Below, in pieces: positions 35,374-45,283 of a stretch of DNA of 64,000 nucleotides; position 1 is the stretch's first letter; every line of letters begins with the position of its first letter. Source of the DNA: an uncultured Pseudomonadales bacterium. GTDB lineage: Bacteria; Pseudomonadota; Gammaproteobacteria; Pseudomonadales; Azotimanducaceae. A program made the position numbers and the translations under genes. Where the stretch lies: positions 3,819,154 through 3,883,153 of the forward strand of contig OY282447.1 of the NCBI GenBank assembly GCA_958296165.1, given 5' to 3'. Under the pieces are notes generated by a model that worked only from the letters and a program-made list of their open reading frames with translations, was not told the DNA's origin and did not search any database.

Positions 35374-38300
35374 CTACAGGTGCAGATAGCGGTAGTCCAT
35401 CATCAAGTACGCCAGCATCACGACCCAAGTGCGGGCGACGTGGTGGGCGTCCAGTGTGTCTGCCTCGCGCCAAAACCGGTTGACTTCGGGCCAGTTCCAG
35501 CCGAGATAGCGGCTGTCGCCGTTCTCGACACGGCGCACGGCGTTGTCCAGCAGGCCGTCGAAATAGCGGATGTCGCTGCCCCAGTCGCATGCACGATCGC
35601 GGAACCAGATGCCGCCCTCTGTGCGCCTCCTTTGCCAGACGTCCACGAATAGCGCGTAGGTGGCGTCTACCTCCGCGCCATCCGGCGCCGCCTGCACACC
35701 CAGCAGTTTGTCGTGCAACTCCGCCAGCTTGTTGCGGATGGCACGCTCGCCGGGTGTGTCGCCGGCGGCGGATTCCACCACCAGCTGCAAGCGCGCCGCT
35801 TCGTCTCCAGCTTGGTCGGCCCATCCCACCACGAACAACTGATAGGCGCCGGCCGTTGGAATGTCGATAGGCACCTCCACTGTCAAGGGGCAAAGCACCA
35901 GCAGGTGGTCGTCAGCCACTTCCGCACAAGCGCCAGCCGGCAGCGCTACCCGTTCCAGCTCATGGTCGACCACGACTCGCCCGGCCGCATCGCGCACTCG
36001 CAAGCGATCCAGCCGCAAGTTCCGATCCTGCTCGCCGCCATCCCAGAAGTCGTTCACGAAGCTCAAACGCACGGTCTTGGGGCCGGCCGTCAAGGTGGCG
36101 CGGGCGGATACCGTTTCGCGGTAGGCGCGCGAATCCGCCTCGATGTCGAAAGAGGCGCCGAATACGAAACGCGGTGACGTCATGGCATCGATGCCGCCGA
36201 ATAGGAGGCGCCGATGTTCCGGCCACAGCAGGAACTCGCGCAGCACCACCGGGCAACTCACCTGCACGGCGTGGCTTTGCGCCACGGCGGCCATCGTGGA
36301 GGTCATGTCGCGCTGCCGTTCGACTACGCCTTCGGAATCGATGCCGCCGTACAGCAGCCGGTAGGCCCCCGCATCGCGCAACGCGCTGGTGTGCTGGCGA
36401 TGCGGGCGCGCCCAGATGTGGTTCCAGCGACCCCACTCGAAGCCCATCAGCGCGTCTGTCTTGGCGGCTAGCTGTTCTGGCGTTAGGAGCCGGCCGGCGC
36501 TTGCGTAGCGCAGCGCGTCGCGCCGCAATGGATCGGCGTCGGTGAGCGCGTCGGCTCGGAACCAAGGCGAGAGAGCGAGCTCCGCGAGCAAATCCTTCAA
36601 CATGAAAGGAGAGCCGCCGTGGAAGCCGCGCTGAAAGCCAGTTGCCAAGCGCTCCGCCAGCGCCGCTTGCGCGTTGGCCGCCAGTAGGCGGCCGTCGAAG
36701 TCGGCGTCCTGTGCGTTTGCCGGTGGCTCGGCCATGTCGCTGCCCAGCACGGCTGGCCACCAGAACTTCACCGTCGCGGCGGCGAACCGATCGTCGGCCG
36801 CTATCCGTTGGGCGAGCCACGGCAGGCTGGCATCCGCATCCGGGACGACGTCCTCGCCAAGGCCGGGCGGCAGCATGTCGCGGTACCAAGTATCGCCGCG
36901 TCGATAATGAACGCCAGAGGGCCAGATGCGCAGCTGCGCCTCAGCAGGGCCTTGCGAACCTTGGTCTAGGATCCACGCCGCCACTCCCACGCGATAGGTG
37001 CCTGCTTGTGGCACTTCCACCGGCACGCGCAGCATGCAATTCCATATCTTGTAGCTGCGGCCGGCGCCGGCGGTAGAAGCCAGTGGGTGGCCGCAATCTC
37101 CGCCACTGAGTTCTTCCAATTGGTAGCGGCTCAGCTCTTCGCCACTCTCTAGGCGGATCGTTAGGAAATCCAAGCCGAGGGTGGACCATGTGTCGTCGCC
37201 AGGGGGATTTGCCACCTTGAGGCCGATCGTGTTCTCGCCTGCTGCCAGCGTGCCGACGACGGAGACCTCTCGCCGCAGCTGCCAGGATCGCGCTTCCACG
37301 GCAGCGTTCTGGCCGTTCGGCGGATCGTATTTGTAGAACCGATCGAGGGCGTCCATGCCGCCCGTCTGATCCCTATAGAAACCGGCATTGCCGTAGTTCT
37401 GGAAAGCGCCGGCGAGCGGGTCCAAGGTGGCATGACAGACGGTGCAGGCGGGGTTCTTCAAAGTGGGATTGTCGGTATCCGCCAACGCTACAGGGTCGGT
37501 AGTGCGCGGTGCGGACTTCTCCACGTCGAGCCCCAGAAAGTGGTAGTAGGCCCACCGCGAACGGGCGCGATTGCGGTTGGTTGGCGTGGTGGGATAGCGC
37601 TGCAGGAACACCTTGGTATTGAGGACGCCGGCATGGGGATGATCGGTGGCCAGCGCTCCAACGTTGGCCACCCGCACGCCGTAGAGGGGGTGGTACTCCA
37701 GCCGGTGGCCTCCGCCCTTGCGAAAATAGCGCTCGATGTGGGAAGGCCGGAACTCGAACGGGTCGCTCGGATCGTCGAAGACCGTGTTGGCGCCGTAGGC
37801 TTGCGCGGCATAGGGGTTGGCCATGATGTAGTCGGCGGTGAGAATCTCGGTATAGGGCAGGTTGTTCTCCACCACGTGAGCGATCAGTTCCAGCGCCGCG
37901 CGGCCGGCCCCGAACTGCACGGGCCAGTCCCAATCCAATACGCTTCTGCGGAAGCCGCCGGCCGCTTTGCGCAGCTCGTATTGCTTGTTGTCGTATTCAA
38001 CCAGCAAGCCATCGTTCTGGATGGTGGAACGACGCAATTCACGATCCGTGAGCAGCCGATCGTTGGCGCCGCGCAGCAGGAAATCGTGGAATGCCGGCCC
38101 TTCCATCAGCGCTCGAATCGCGTTGCGCAACGACCGCTCGCTGCCGATGCGCACCGCAGCGTATTCCTCATCGGTAGGTATGCGGCCGGCGAAGATCAAC
38201 GCCGCGCGCCGCAACGTTTGGCGCGCCGAAGCGAACTGCACGCCATCGAAGAGGTTGTCTGGCGCAAGCGTTGGCGACTCGACCGCCGCACCCAATCTGC

Positions 38301-40515
38301 CCAGAAAATACGCCATGTTGGCGTAATCCGTGCTACCGGCGGCGATTTGCACGCCGCCACCGTGATCTACGCCTTGGATCTTGTTCAAGATCAACTCCGC
38401 GCCGTCGCCCTCTTGGCGCAGGAAGTCTGTGAACACGGCCAAGTTCTGCGCCACGTGGCTAGCGTCGCCGCCGGCGAAGATCAGCCGCGTACCTGCTGCG
38501 GCGCCGTCACGAACGTGGCAGCGGATGCAGCGCGTCTGCACGATGGATGCGCTGACCAGCGTGCGGAAGGCATCGTCCAGCGTCTCCACGCCGCCCAGCC
38601 GGGCGCCGCGCGGCGTCGTGGAAAGATTGCTGAGGTGCCCGTTGGCGCTCTCCAGCAACGCCATCGCCGCGATGGCTTGATCGGCTTCGACCACTAGCCG
38701 CCACTTGCCGGTGCCGTCGCCCAAGGCGCCAGTCAGTCCTTCGCCGGATTCCAACTGCCCGGCGGAGAGCGTCCGCGCCCCGTGTGCCGGCAGCGTCAAC
38801 CGGACTGCGTCGCTTGTGGCGACTCCCTGGTCGTCGATGCCCGTGATCGCGACTTCGGCCTGCTCGCCCATGTTGACGAGCCGCAGCCAACTCGGTTGGC
38901 TCGTATTGCTGGCGGGGTTTAAGAAAGGGATTCGGTGCCGATTGCCAACGCTCGGCGCTTGGTCATGTACGGTGGTGAGAAAGCCGTCTCTGGTGCGGAC
39001 GTAGGCCAACACTTCAATGGCCAGGGTCGAGCGCAGGTGCAAGCGCCAGCTGCCCTCGCCGCTGCCGACGCCGGCAATGCCCTTGGCGGCGTTGCCGAAC
39101 TCCAAGTCGTTCGAGTTGAAGTGCATGGCTTGGCCGGCGCCGATCGCAAGCGTTATCGGGCGGTAATCGTGCTGCGACGCATCGAATGCTTGTATCTCCA
39201 CGACGCCGTCGGTTGTCGAGTGGTTCACAACACGGATGAAACCTTGGCGTTCAGGGTGGGAGGCGGACGGAAATAGCGGCACTCGATGCACGGTCGCATC
39301 GGTTTGAGTTGGTGTGGAGGGCGCGGAGGGTGCGGAAGACAGGTTGGCAAGGTGCCCGCTGGCGCTCGCCAAGAGGCTCATGACGCGCACGGGCGCATCG
39401 GCCGTCACCTCTAGCCGCCACTTGCCGTCGCCGTCTCCCAATTGCCCGCTCAGGATGCCTGCGCCGTGGCCGGATTCCAGCTGCTGCGCCGTGAGCGTGC
39501 GGGAAGCCATTGCCGGGACGGACACCTCCACGACGCTCTCGCCGCCCTGGCCGAGGTCGTCCGTGCCACGCACGGTTACGGTTGCGGCCTGCTCGCCTGG
39601 GTTGATGAGCCGCAGGCGGCTCGCTTGCTCCACGTTGCTGCCTGGATTGAAAGTGACAACCCGATGCGTTCCTTCTTGTTCGGGTACGAGATCGTGCATG
39701 GCGGCGAGAAAGCCATCGTGCGTGCGCAGGTAAGAAAGCGCCTCGAAATCGAGGCTGGACGTTAGCAGGAGCCGCCAGTCGCCGTTGCCATCGCCGACCG
39801 GTGCCAGCCCTTTGTGCGCGTTGCCTTGCTCCAGTTCCTGTGCGTTGAAGTGAACCACCGCGCCGGCGGCAACGGCCAACTGCACCGGGCCGAATCGTTC
39901 GCCGCGGTCGTCTATCGCTTCGACTTCCACCACGCCAGCCTGCGCGGTGTGGTTGACGATCCGTACGAAGCCTTGCCGCTGCGTATCAGACGCGGCTACG
40001 AACAAGGGAATCGAGTGCGAGACTTGCTGGGCAGTGACTGCAACGGGCGCGGCCTGTGCAGCCTGGTGTGCCTTCGAGGGTCGTTGCGCAGCTGCCGCTC
40101 GCTGTGCCTTCTGTGCCTTCGTGGAGCGGCTCGGCAACAAGCGGCCACTCGACCGACCATTGATTAGCGTAGCCCTCGGTACGCCGGCAACGCTTTGCGG
40201 GTGTGCCGCGATGCCCGGCGAGCCGGTCGCAACCGGCACCGGGCAAGACTGCACTGCGGCTGAGTGATTCGCGGCGCTCCACGCCTGTTCTTCCGAGAGG
40301 CTCGAAAGCCCCATGCGCGCATGGGCTTGCGCCCGCCGCATAGCCTCCAGTGCGCGCTGCCGCTCGGAGCGCTGCATCTCTAGCCACGCCTGCGCAGCGT
40401 GGCGCCCAGCCGCATCCGCGCCTGCCGAACCTTGCTCTGCGAGCGAGACGCACGCGAAAAGCGCGGTCACGATTGCCAGCAGCACCCAACGCGCCACGAT
40501 GTGAACGACCTCCAT
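35374..40515 (-). CDS. Very large exported protein with two c-type haem motifs
   Basis: 1,713 residues from ATG 40515 (GAGGGG upstream). Signal peptide or lipoprotein leader (VLLAIVTALFACVSL). Residues ~160-630 hold four related ~115-residue beta-rich units: two start IPLFV-ASD and VPLFPSASH with RQGF-RVVNH, two carry LRLINPGEQA or LRLVNMGEQA. Haem-binding motifs: CIRCH (~663) and CTVCH (~1024), the latter followed by ATLDPLAGAFQNYGNAGF, like the DUF1588-type segment of Planctomycete-style DUF1592/1588 cytochromes. Two later beta domains with LRLDRLRVRDAAGR follow. Probably a periplasmic redox protein paired with the DUF1501 protein. The gene begins 60 bp from an IS. Confidence 0.75.
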   Translation of the reverse strand: MEVVHIVARWVLLAIVTALFACVSLAEQGSAGADAAGRHAAQAWLEMQRSERQRALEAMRRAQAHARMGLSSLSEEQAWSAANHSAAVQSCPVPVATGSPGIAAHPQSVAGVPRATLINGRSSGRLLPSRSTKAQKAQRAAAAQRPSKAHQAAQAAPVAVTAQQVSHSIPLFVAASDTQRQGFVRIVNHTAQAGVVEVEAIDDRGERFGPVQLAVAAGAVVHFNAQELEQGNAHKGLAPVGDGNGDWRLLLTSSLDFEALSYLRTHDGFLAAMHDLVPEQEGTHRVVTFNPGSNVEQASRLRLINPGEQAATVTVRGTDDLGQGGESVVEVSVPAMASRTLTAQQLESGHGAGILSGQLGDGDGKWRLEVTADAPVRVMSLLASASGHLANLSSAPSAPSTPTQTDATVHRVPLFPSASHPERQGFIRVVNHSTTDGVVEIQAFDASQHDYRPITLAIGAGQAMHFNSNDLEFGNAAKGIAGVGSGEGSWRLHLRSTLAIEVLAYVRTRDGFLTTVHDQAPSVGNRHRIPFLNPASNTSQPSWLRLVNMGEQAEVAITGIDDQGVATSDAVRLTLPAHGARTLSAGQLESGEGLTGALGDGTGKWRLVVEADQAIAAMALLESANGHLSNLSTTPRGARLGGVETLDDAFRTLVSASIVQTRCIRCHVRDGAAAGTRLIFAGGDASHVAQNLAVFTDFLRQEGDGAELILNKIQGVDHGGGVQIAAGSTDYANMAYFLGRLGAAVESPTLAPDNLFDGVQFASARQTLRRAALIFAGRIPTDEEYAAVRIGSERSLRNAIRALMEGPAFHDFLLRGANDRLLTDRELRRSTIQNDGLLVEYDNKQYELRKAAGGFRRSVLDWDWPVQFGAGRAALELIAHVVENNLPYTEILTADYIMANPYAAQAYGANTVFDDPSDPFEFRPSHIERYFRKGGGHRLEYHPLYGVRVANVGALATDHPHAGVLNTKVFLQRYPTTPTNRNRARSRWAYYHFLGLDVEKSAPRTTDPVALADTDNPTLKNPACTVCHATLDPLAGAFQNYGNAGFYRDQTGGMDALDRFYKYDPPNGQNAAVEARSWQLRREVSVVGTLAAGENTIGLKVANPPGDDTWSTLGLDFLTIRLESGEELSRYQLEELSGGDCGHPLASTAGAGRSYKIWNCMLRVPVEVPQAGTYRVGVAAWILDQGSQGPAEAQLRIWPSGVHYRRGDTWYRDMLPPGLGEDVVPDADASLPWLAQRIAADDRFAAATVKFWWPAVLGSDMAEPPANAQDADFDGRLLAANAQAALAERLATGFQRGFHGGSPFMLKDLLAELALSPWFRADALTDADPLRRDALRYASAGRLLTPEQLAAKTDALMGFEWGRWNHIWARPHRQHTSALRDAGAYRLLYGGIDSEGVVERQRDMTSTMAAVAQSHAVQVSCPVVLREFLLWPEHRRLLFGGIDAMTSPRFVFGASFDIEADSRAYRETVSARATLTAGPKTVRLSFVNDFWDGGEQDRNLRLDRLRVRDAAGRVVVDHELERVALPAGACAEVADDHLLVLCPLTVEVPIDIPTAGAYQLFVVGWADQAGDEAARLQLVVESAAGDTPGERAIRNKLAELHDKLLGVQAAPDGAEVDATYALFVDVWQRRRTEGGIWFRDRACDWGSDIRYFDGLLDNAVRRVENGDSRYLGWNWPEVNRFWREADTLDAHHVARTWVVMLAYLMMDYRYLHL

Positions 40516-40599
40516 CCGGCCCCTCAGCACGACTTGGAATACCACCCATCGAGCGCGAGTTCAAGCACTTGAACTGGTTCAGTAGTTATGGCACAGGGG

Positions 40600-40677
40600 C
40601 TAGGCAGCCTCCCGAGCGACAAGGTACTCGTTGGGGGCGAGGTAGTCGAGGGCCGAGTGCGGGCGTTCGTAGTTGTA
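40600..40677 (-). pseudogene. IS transposase, C-terminal piece
   Basis: The last 25 codons of the transposase (YNYERPHSALDYLAPNEYL then VAREAA and TAG). The motif YERPHSALDYL is the classic end of IS3/IS481 integrase cores. It joins the piece at 43815-43366 in frame at the Tyr codon once the 2.7-kb element is removed. Confidence 0.85.
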
Positions 40678-40715
40678 CAACTCGACTCTCGAACACCCAC
40701 GGCACCGCCGAACGC

Positions 40716-41048
40716 AGGATTCTCTACGAGTTCCACCCGTGGCACGGGCAGGAGGTCGCCATTGACCAAGTGTTCGCCAAGGGCGGCGTTTCCGTAGCCC
40801 ACTGCCGCCTGGCCAGACGGGCGCGAGGTCCGCGGCTCGAAGTGCCGTTGTGGATGTTCGACCGGCAGAGTTGCTCGACCGTTCGCAGACGGGAGCGGCC
40901 CCATGTCGATTTGGCGGCGCTCGAAGCGCTGGCGGACTTGCTGGCCGCGGCTGGCCGCGGCGATGGCGGCGCTTCCGTTTCTCCGTCGGCCACTCCGTCG
41001 GTCGTTTCCGACCGGCAGGCAGACTTGCGGTTCCGCGACCGGAGTCAA
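40716..41048 (+). CDS. Accessory protein of recombinase element (DUF5372-like)
   Basis: Open frame carrying RRILYEFHPWHGQEVAID, RLEVPLWMFD and VDLAALEALADLLAAA, the pattern of DUF5372 proteins that precede such recombinases (FHP-HG-E near the N-terminus, then a Leu-rich end). There is no ATG/GTG/TTG ahead of RILYEF inside the element, so the start is unclear; a rare ATT at 40719 is possible. The frame stays open to 41261 but overlaps the next gene there, so the true end is uncertain. Confidence 0.4.
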
Positions 41049-41058
41049 GGAGCCGATC

Positions 41059-41268
41059 ATGCGCCCGTCCCCCCCGAAGTCCATTCAGCTGGATTTGTTC
41101 GGTCCGTCGAACGACGGCCGACCTCTCGACGTGCCGCGGTGGCTCGGTCTGCCGGACCGGACGCGGCGGCGGGCGACGGTGCTGATGGCTCGGATGCTGC
41201 TGGAGCATCGCCGCGGCCAGGCCGGGGGAGCGGAGACCGGGACCGGCGGGGAGAGCGGTGATGTCTGA
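41059..41268 (+). CDS. Small protein preceding the recombinase
   Basis: 69 residues, ATG 41059 with GGAG eight bases upstream. It contains SIQLDLFGP and TVLMARMLLEHRRGQ, a layout commonly seen in the short gene between DUF5372 and the recombinase in this element type. It overlaps the recombinase start by 8 bases. Function unknown. Confidence 0.6.
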   Translation: MRPSPPKSIQLDLFGPSNDGRPLDVPRWLGLPDRTRRRATVLMARMLLEHRRGQAGGAETGTGGESGDV

Positions 41269-43341
41269 CAAGGTCCAGCGCCGCCATCTGGAACGCAAGG
41301 CGATCCTGTGCGTTCGCCAGTCTTCCGCGCATCAGGTTCTGCACAACCGCGAGAGCGGCGCGCTGCAGTACGCGATGCGCGACCGGCTGCTGGGGCTGGG
41401 CTTTGCGCAGATCGAGACCATCGACGACGATCTCGGCCGCTCGGCGTCCGGCAGCGCGGAGCGCGCCGGATTCGACCGCATGGTGGCGCAGGTCTGTCTC
41501 GGCAGGATCGGCGCGGTGGCCGCGCGGGAAGCGTCGCGGTTCGCGCGCAACAGCCGGGACTGGCAGCAGCTGATCGAGATGTGCCGGGTGGTCGACACGG
41601 TTCTGGTGGACCAGGAGGCCGTCTACGCGCCCCGGCAAAGCAACGATCGTCTGCTGCTGGGACTGAGGGCTCGCTGAACGAGTACGAGCTCGACCTGCTG
41701 CGGCAGCGCTCGCTGGCGGCGCGCCACGAGAAGGCAAGGCGCGGCGAGTTGATCGTCGCCGCGCCGGTCGGCTGCGTGAAGAACGGCGATCGTCTGGAGA
41801 AGGATCCGGACCGCCGAGTGCGGGAGGCGATTGCGCTGGCCTTCGACAAGGTCGAGGAGCTGGGCAGCGCCCGCCAGGCGCTGCTGTGGTTTCTCGAGCA
41901 CGGACTCGACCTGCCCGCCAAGCGTCCGGACGGCAGGATCGTGTGGCGCCGGCCCCGGTACGCTACGATCCACCAGTTGATATCCAACCCGGCCTACGGC
42001 GGGGCCTACGCCTACGGCAGGAGCCGCGCCGTGGCGGCCTACGGCGAGTCGGGCGTTCGGGTCGGGCACGAGCGCAGGCCGCGCGACGAGTGGCTGGCGC
42101 TCAAGCCCGGAGCCCACGAGGGGTATGTCGACTGGGACCGCGCCGAGGCGATACGCACGATGGTCGGCAACAACCGGCCTGCCAGCAAACATCATGGCGC
42201 CGCCAAGCACGGCGACGCGCTGCTGGCCGGCCTGGTGCGCTGCCGGCGTTGCGGACGCAAGTTGACGGTTCGGTACAGCGGCCGCCGGCACGACATTCCT
42301 CGATACGCCTGCCGCCGGGGCTGGCTGGACAACGGCGAGCCCAGCTGCATCTCCTTCGGCGGTCTTCGCGTGGACGACGCCGTCGAGGCGGCCCTCCTCG
42401 AAGTCGTCGGGCCCGGCGCGGTCGACGCCGCCGCGCGGGCGGAGGCCGAGGCGGCCGCCCGGCGCGACGAGGTTCGGGAGGCGCTGGCGCGCGACCTGGA
42501 GGCCGCCCGCTACGCGGTGGACCGCGCCTTCCGCCAATACGACGCCGCGGATCCGGCCAACCGTCTGGTGGCGTCGGAGCTGGAAGCGCGCTGGGAAGCG
42601 GCCCTGGAACGGCAGCGCGAGGTCGAGGCGAAGCTTTCCGCCCACGACGGCGCCAGCCTTTCGAGGCCCGATCCGAGCCCGGTGCCGTTCGCCACGCTGG
42701 CTCGGGATCTCCAGGCGGTCTGGAACGCGCCGGCCACCGACGCCCGCCTCAAGAAGCGCATCGTGCGCACTCTTGTCGACGAAGTCGTCGCCGACATCGA
42801 TGCGGACGCCGCGAACGGGACGGGCGAGGTGGTGCTGGTGGTTCACTGGGCGGGGGGCGTGCATGCGGAACTGCGCCTGCCGAGAAGACGACGCGGACAA
42901 CGCAACAGCACGCCGCTCGAAACGGTCGAGGCGGTCCGCCGCCTCGCCCTGATCGCCAGCGACGACGTGATCGCCGGCGTGCTCAATCGCAACGGGCTGC
43001 GCACCGGCAACGGCAACCGCTGGACGCGCGAACGCGTCTGCGCGTTGCGCCGCTACCGCAGGATCCCCGCGTTCCGCCCGGCTCCGGACGGCGTCGAGCC
43101 CTGGCTCAATCTCGCCAACGCGTCCGCGCTGCTCAATCTGACTCCCCGGACGCTCAGACTCGCGGCGCAGGCCGGAGAACTCGATTCGCTCCGCCCCTTG
43201 CCGGACGGTCCCTGGCTCTTCAAACGCGCGGATCTCGAAGGTCCGGCCGGACAATCGCTTGCCGCGAGAGCGAAAAGTCGGCGCAAGCACGCCGCAGTAC
43301 CGAACCCGAATCAGCAAAACCTAATCGAATCAACAGCATAG
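41261..43341 (+). pseudogene. Large serine recombinase, frameshifted
   Basis: The N-terminal resolvase domain begins at ATG 41261 with catalytic-type Ser near residue 21 (AILCVRQSS), then FARNSRDWQQL. The frame stops at TGA 41675-41677. The family sequence continues one frame over: GSLNEYELDLLRQRSLAARH, a recombinase domain (RPRYATIHQLISNPAYGGAY), a zinc ribbon (LVRCRRCGRKLTV then YACRRGW) and a coiled coil. One G missing from AGGG at 41667-41669 would restore the 693-residue frame. Either a true inactivation, programmed frameshifting or a sequencing error. Confidence 0.8.
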
Positions 43342-43365
43342 AAAGATGGGCGTTATGAAACAGAC

Positions 43366-43815
43366 TTGTAGAAGAATTCGTGTTTGAGGAGCTTCCTGGA
43401 GACGGCCTTGACGGTGAGGTCGCAGTCGAGGAAGTTCCAGAACTCGATGCGGGCGGTGCGGTTGGCGCGTTCGACGTGTCCGTTCCACTGCGGTCGCCGC
43501 GGCGGCAGGACTCGGAGGTCGATGCCGAGTTCCCTGCAGGCGTCCTCGAACTCGGCCATGAACTCGCTGCCGCCGTCGACCTGGATGGAGAGCACGGGCG
43601 CGGGGAAGGACTCGACGACGGCGTCGAGGAAGCGCCTGGCGTTGAAGGCGGTGGCGCGGGAGAAGACGCGGGCGACCATGAACCGGCTGACGGGGCAGAT
43701 GGCGCGGAACTCCTTGATGGTCTGGCCGTCGCGGGAGAAGGTCATGTGGTCGATCTGGACGAGCTGGCCGGGGCGCTCGGCCTTGTCGCCGTACTTCCAG
43801 CGCCGCGCCCAGCCG
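43366..43815 (-). pseudogene. IS transposase, middle/catalytic piece
   Basis: Reads GWARRWKYGDKAERPGQLVQ then IDHMTF (first Asp), PVLSIQVDGGSEFMAEFEDA (second Asp) and RPQWNGHVERANRT (Glu): a complete DDE rve core. The frame continues from the N-terminal piece at 63605-63116 through the shared GWA codons. It ends at the TTGTA junction. Confidence 0.88.
43805..43815. repeat. attL core candidate
   Basis: GCGCCCAGCCG, left copy of the 11-bp direct repeat that bounds the island. It falls in the codons for GWA of the IS transposase. Confidence 0.7.
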
Positions 43816-43989
43816 CCATCCTCTTGTTCTCCCAGTTCCGACAGCGTCCGCGTTTGTACTTCAAGTCATTGTTTATTCTGGAAATGTTGTCCTTAGTCGT
43901 TCTTTTTAGTCCGTGGCCGCTTGACGACAGCCAGAACGGAATGGTATAAGCTATGGTCTAAGCCCCGGGATCGGCGAGAAGGGGAAGGC

Positions 43990-45165
43990 ATGGACAGGAA
44001 AGGGCCGCTGACGGTCGCGTTCGTGCGCGCCGTCAAGCACTCCGGGAAGGGCGGCATCGACTGGCACATCGACGCGCTGGGGCACGGCCTGATGCTGGCC
44101 GTCCAGCCGTCCGGAACCAAGAGCTGGGTGCAGCGCATCGTGGTCCGGGGCAGGCGGCGCAGCGCGGGTCTCGGCGGCTATCCGCTGGTGTCGCTCGCCG
44201 AAGCGCGGGACGCCGCGTTCGCCAACCGCCGGATCGCCCGGCGCGGCGGCGACCCCTTCGAGTACCGCCGCCGGCCGTCCGCGCCGACGTTCGCCGACGC
44301 CGCCGCCCAGGTGATCGACGCCCAGGCCGTCGCGTGGACGAATCCCAAGAGCCGGAAGCAGTGGGAAAGCTCCCTCGCCGCCTACGCCTTCCCCGCGATC
44401 GGCGACAAGCGGGTCGACGCAATCGACAGCGCCGACGTGATGGCGGTGCTCGCGCCCATCTGGGGCGACAGGCGCGAGACCGCGGGCCGCGTTCGGCAGA
44501 GGATTTCGGCGGTCATGCGGTGGGCCATCGCCCACGGCCACCGAGCCGACGACCCGGCCGGCCCGGCCGTTCTCCAAGCCTTGCCGAAAGGCGCCGGCAA
44601 AGTGAAGCATCACAAGGCGCTGCCCCATGCCGAAGTCGCCGACGCCCTCTCGAGAGTGCGGGCGAGCAACGCCTGGCAGGCGACGCGGCTGGTTTTCGAG
44701 TTCATCGTGCTCACCGCCTGCCGAAGCGGCGAAGCGCGCGGCGCCACGTGGTCCGAAATCGACGGCGACGCCTGGACGATCCCGGCCGAGCGAATGAAGG
44801 CGCAGTCCGAACACCGAGTGCCGCTGTCGCCACAAGCGCTCGCCGTGCTCGAGCAGGCGCGGTCGATTCCGCGCACCGCCGCGGCCGGCGATCTCGTGTT
44901 CCCGAGCGTTCGGGGACGCCAGCTCTCGGACAGCACGATCAGCAAGCTCCTGCGCGCGCTCTCCGTGGACGCGGTGCCGCACGGGTTCCGCAGCAGCTTC
45001 CGCGACTGGGCGTCGGAATGCACCGACGCGCCCCACGCCGTGATGGAGGCGGCGCTCGCGCACGGGATCAGAGACCGGGCGGAAGCGGCCTACGCGAGAA
45101 GCGACCTGCTGGCGAAGCGGCGCGAGCTGATGGACGCCTGGGCCGCCTACGCGGCCCCTTCGTAG
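43990..45165 (+). CDS. Tyrosine recombinase (island integrase)
   Basis: 391 residues from ATG 43990 with GGGGAAGG upstream. DUF4102-like N-terminus (GLMLAVQPSGTKSWVQRI) and catalytic residues R245 (ACRSGEARG), K270, H331-x-x-R334 (HGFRSSFRDW), H358 and Y369 (AAYARSDL). It is strongly similar along its whole length to the integrase at 11610-12848. It should cut at GCGCCCAGCCG to insert the island. AATGGTATAAG lies 40 bp upstream and again near the right end, perhaps as arm-binding sites. Confidence 0.92.
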   Translation: MDRKGPLTVAFVRAVKHSGKGGIDWHIDALGHGLMLAVQPSGTKSWVQRIVVRGRRRSAGLGGYPLVSLAEARDAAFANRRIARRGGDPFEYRRRPSAPTFADAAAQVIDAQAVAWTNPKSRKQWESSLAAYAFPAIGDKRVDAIDSADVMAVLAPIWGDRRETAGRVRQRISAVMRWAIAHGHRADDPAGPAVLQALPKGAGKVKHHKALPHAEVADALSRVRASNAWQATRLVFEFIVLTACRSGEARGATWSEIDGDAWTIPAERMKAQSEHRVPLSPQALAVLEQARSIPRTAAAGDLVFPSVRGRQLSDSTISKLLRALSVDAVPHGFRSSFRDWASECTDAPHAVMEAALAHGIRDRAEAAYARSDLLAKRRELMDAWAAYAAPS

Positions 45166-45283
45166 CCCGAGTCCGCGCCGAGAAGTTCGCCAGCGCCGCG
45201 CGCCGGAGACGCAGCGCGCGACGGATTGGGGGGTGGCTTACGCTGCGCGTCATGGTTCTCGCCTCCTCTGGAACACAGTTGGC

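Larger units (their letters stand above)
40673..43370 (+). mobile_element. Large serine recombinase element, 2.7 kb
   Basis: Bounded by TTGTA at 40673-40677 and 43366-43370. Removing one copy plus the interior restores the IS transposase frame (FFY then NYERP). It carries an accessory gene, a 69-residue gene and a large serine recombinase in sequence on the plus strand, an arrangement seen in self-mobile recombinase elements. Very high GC. Confidence 0.8.

Noticed and set aside
41886-43358. 490-codon plus-strand frame inside the recombinase
   Set aside because: Arg/Gly-rich shadow of the recombinase; no family signatures.
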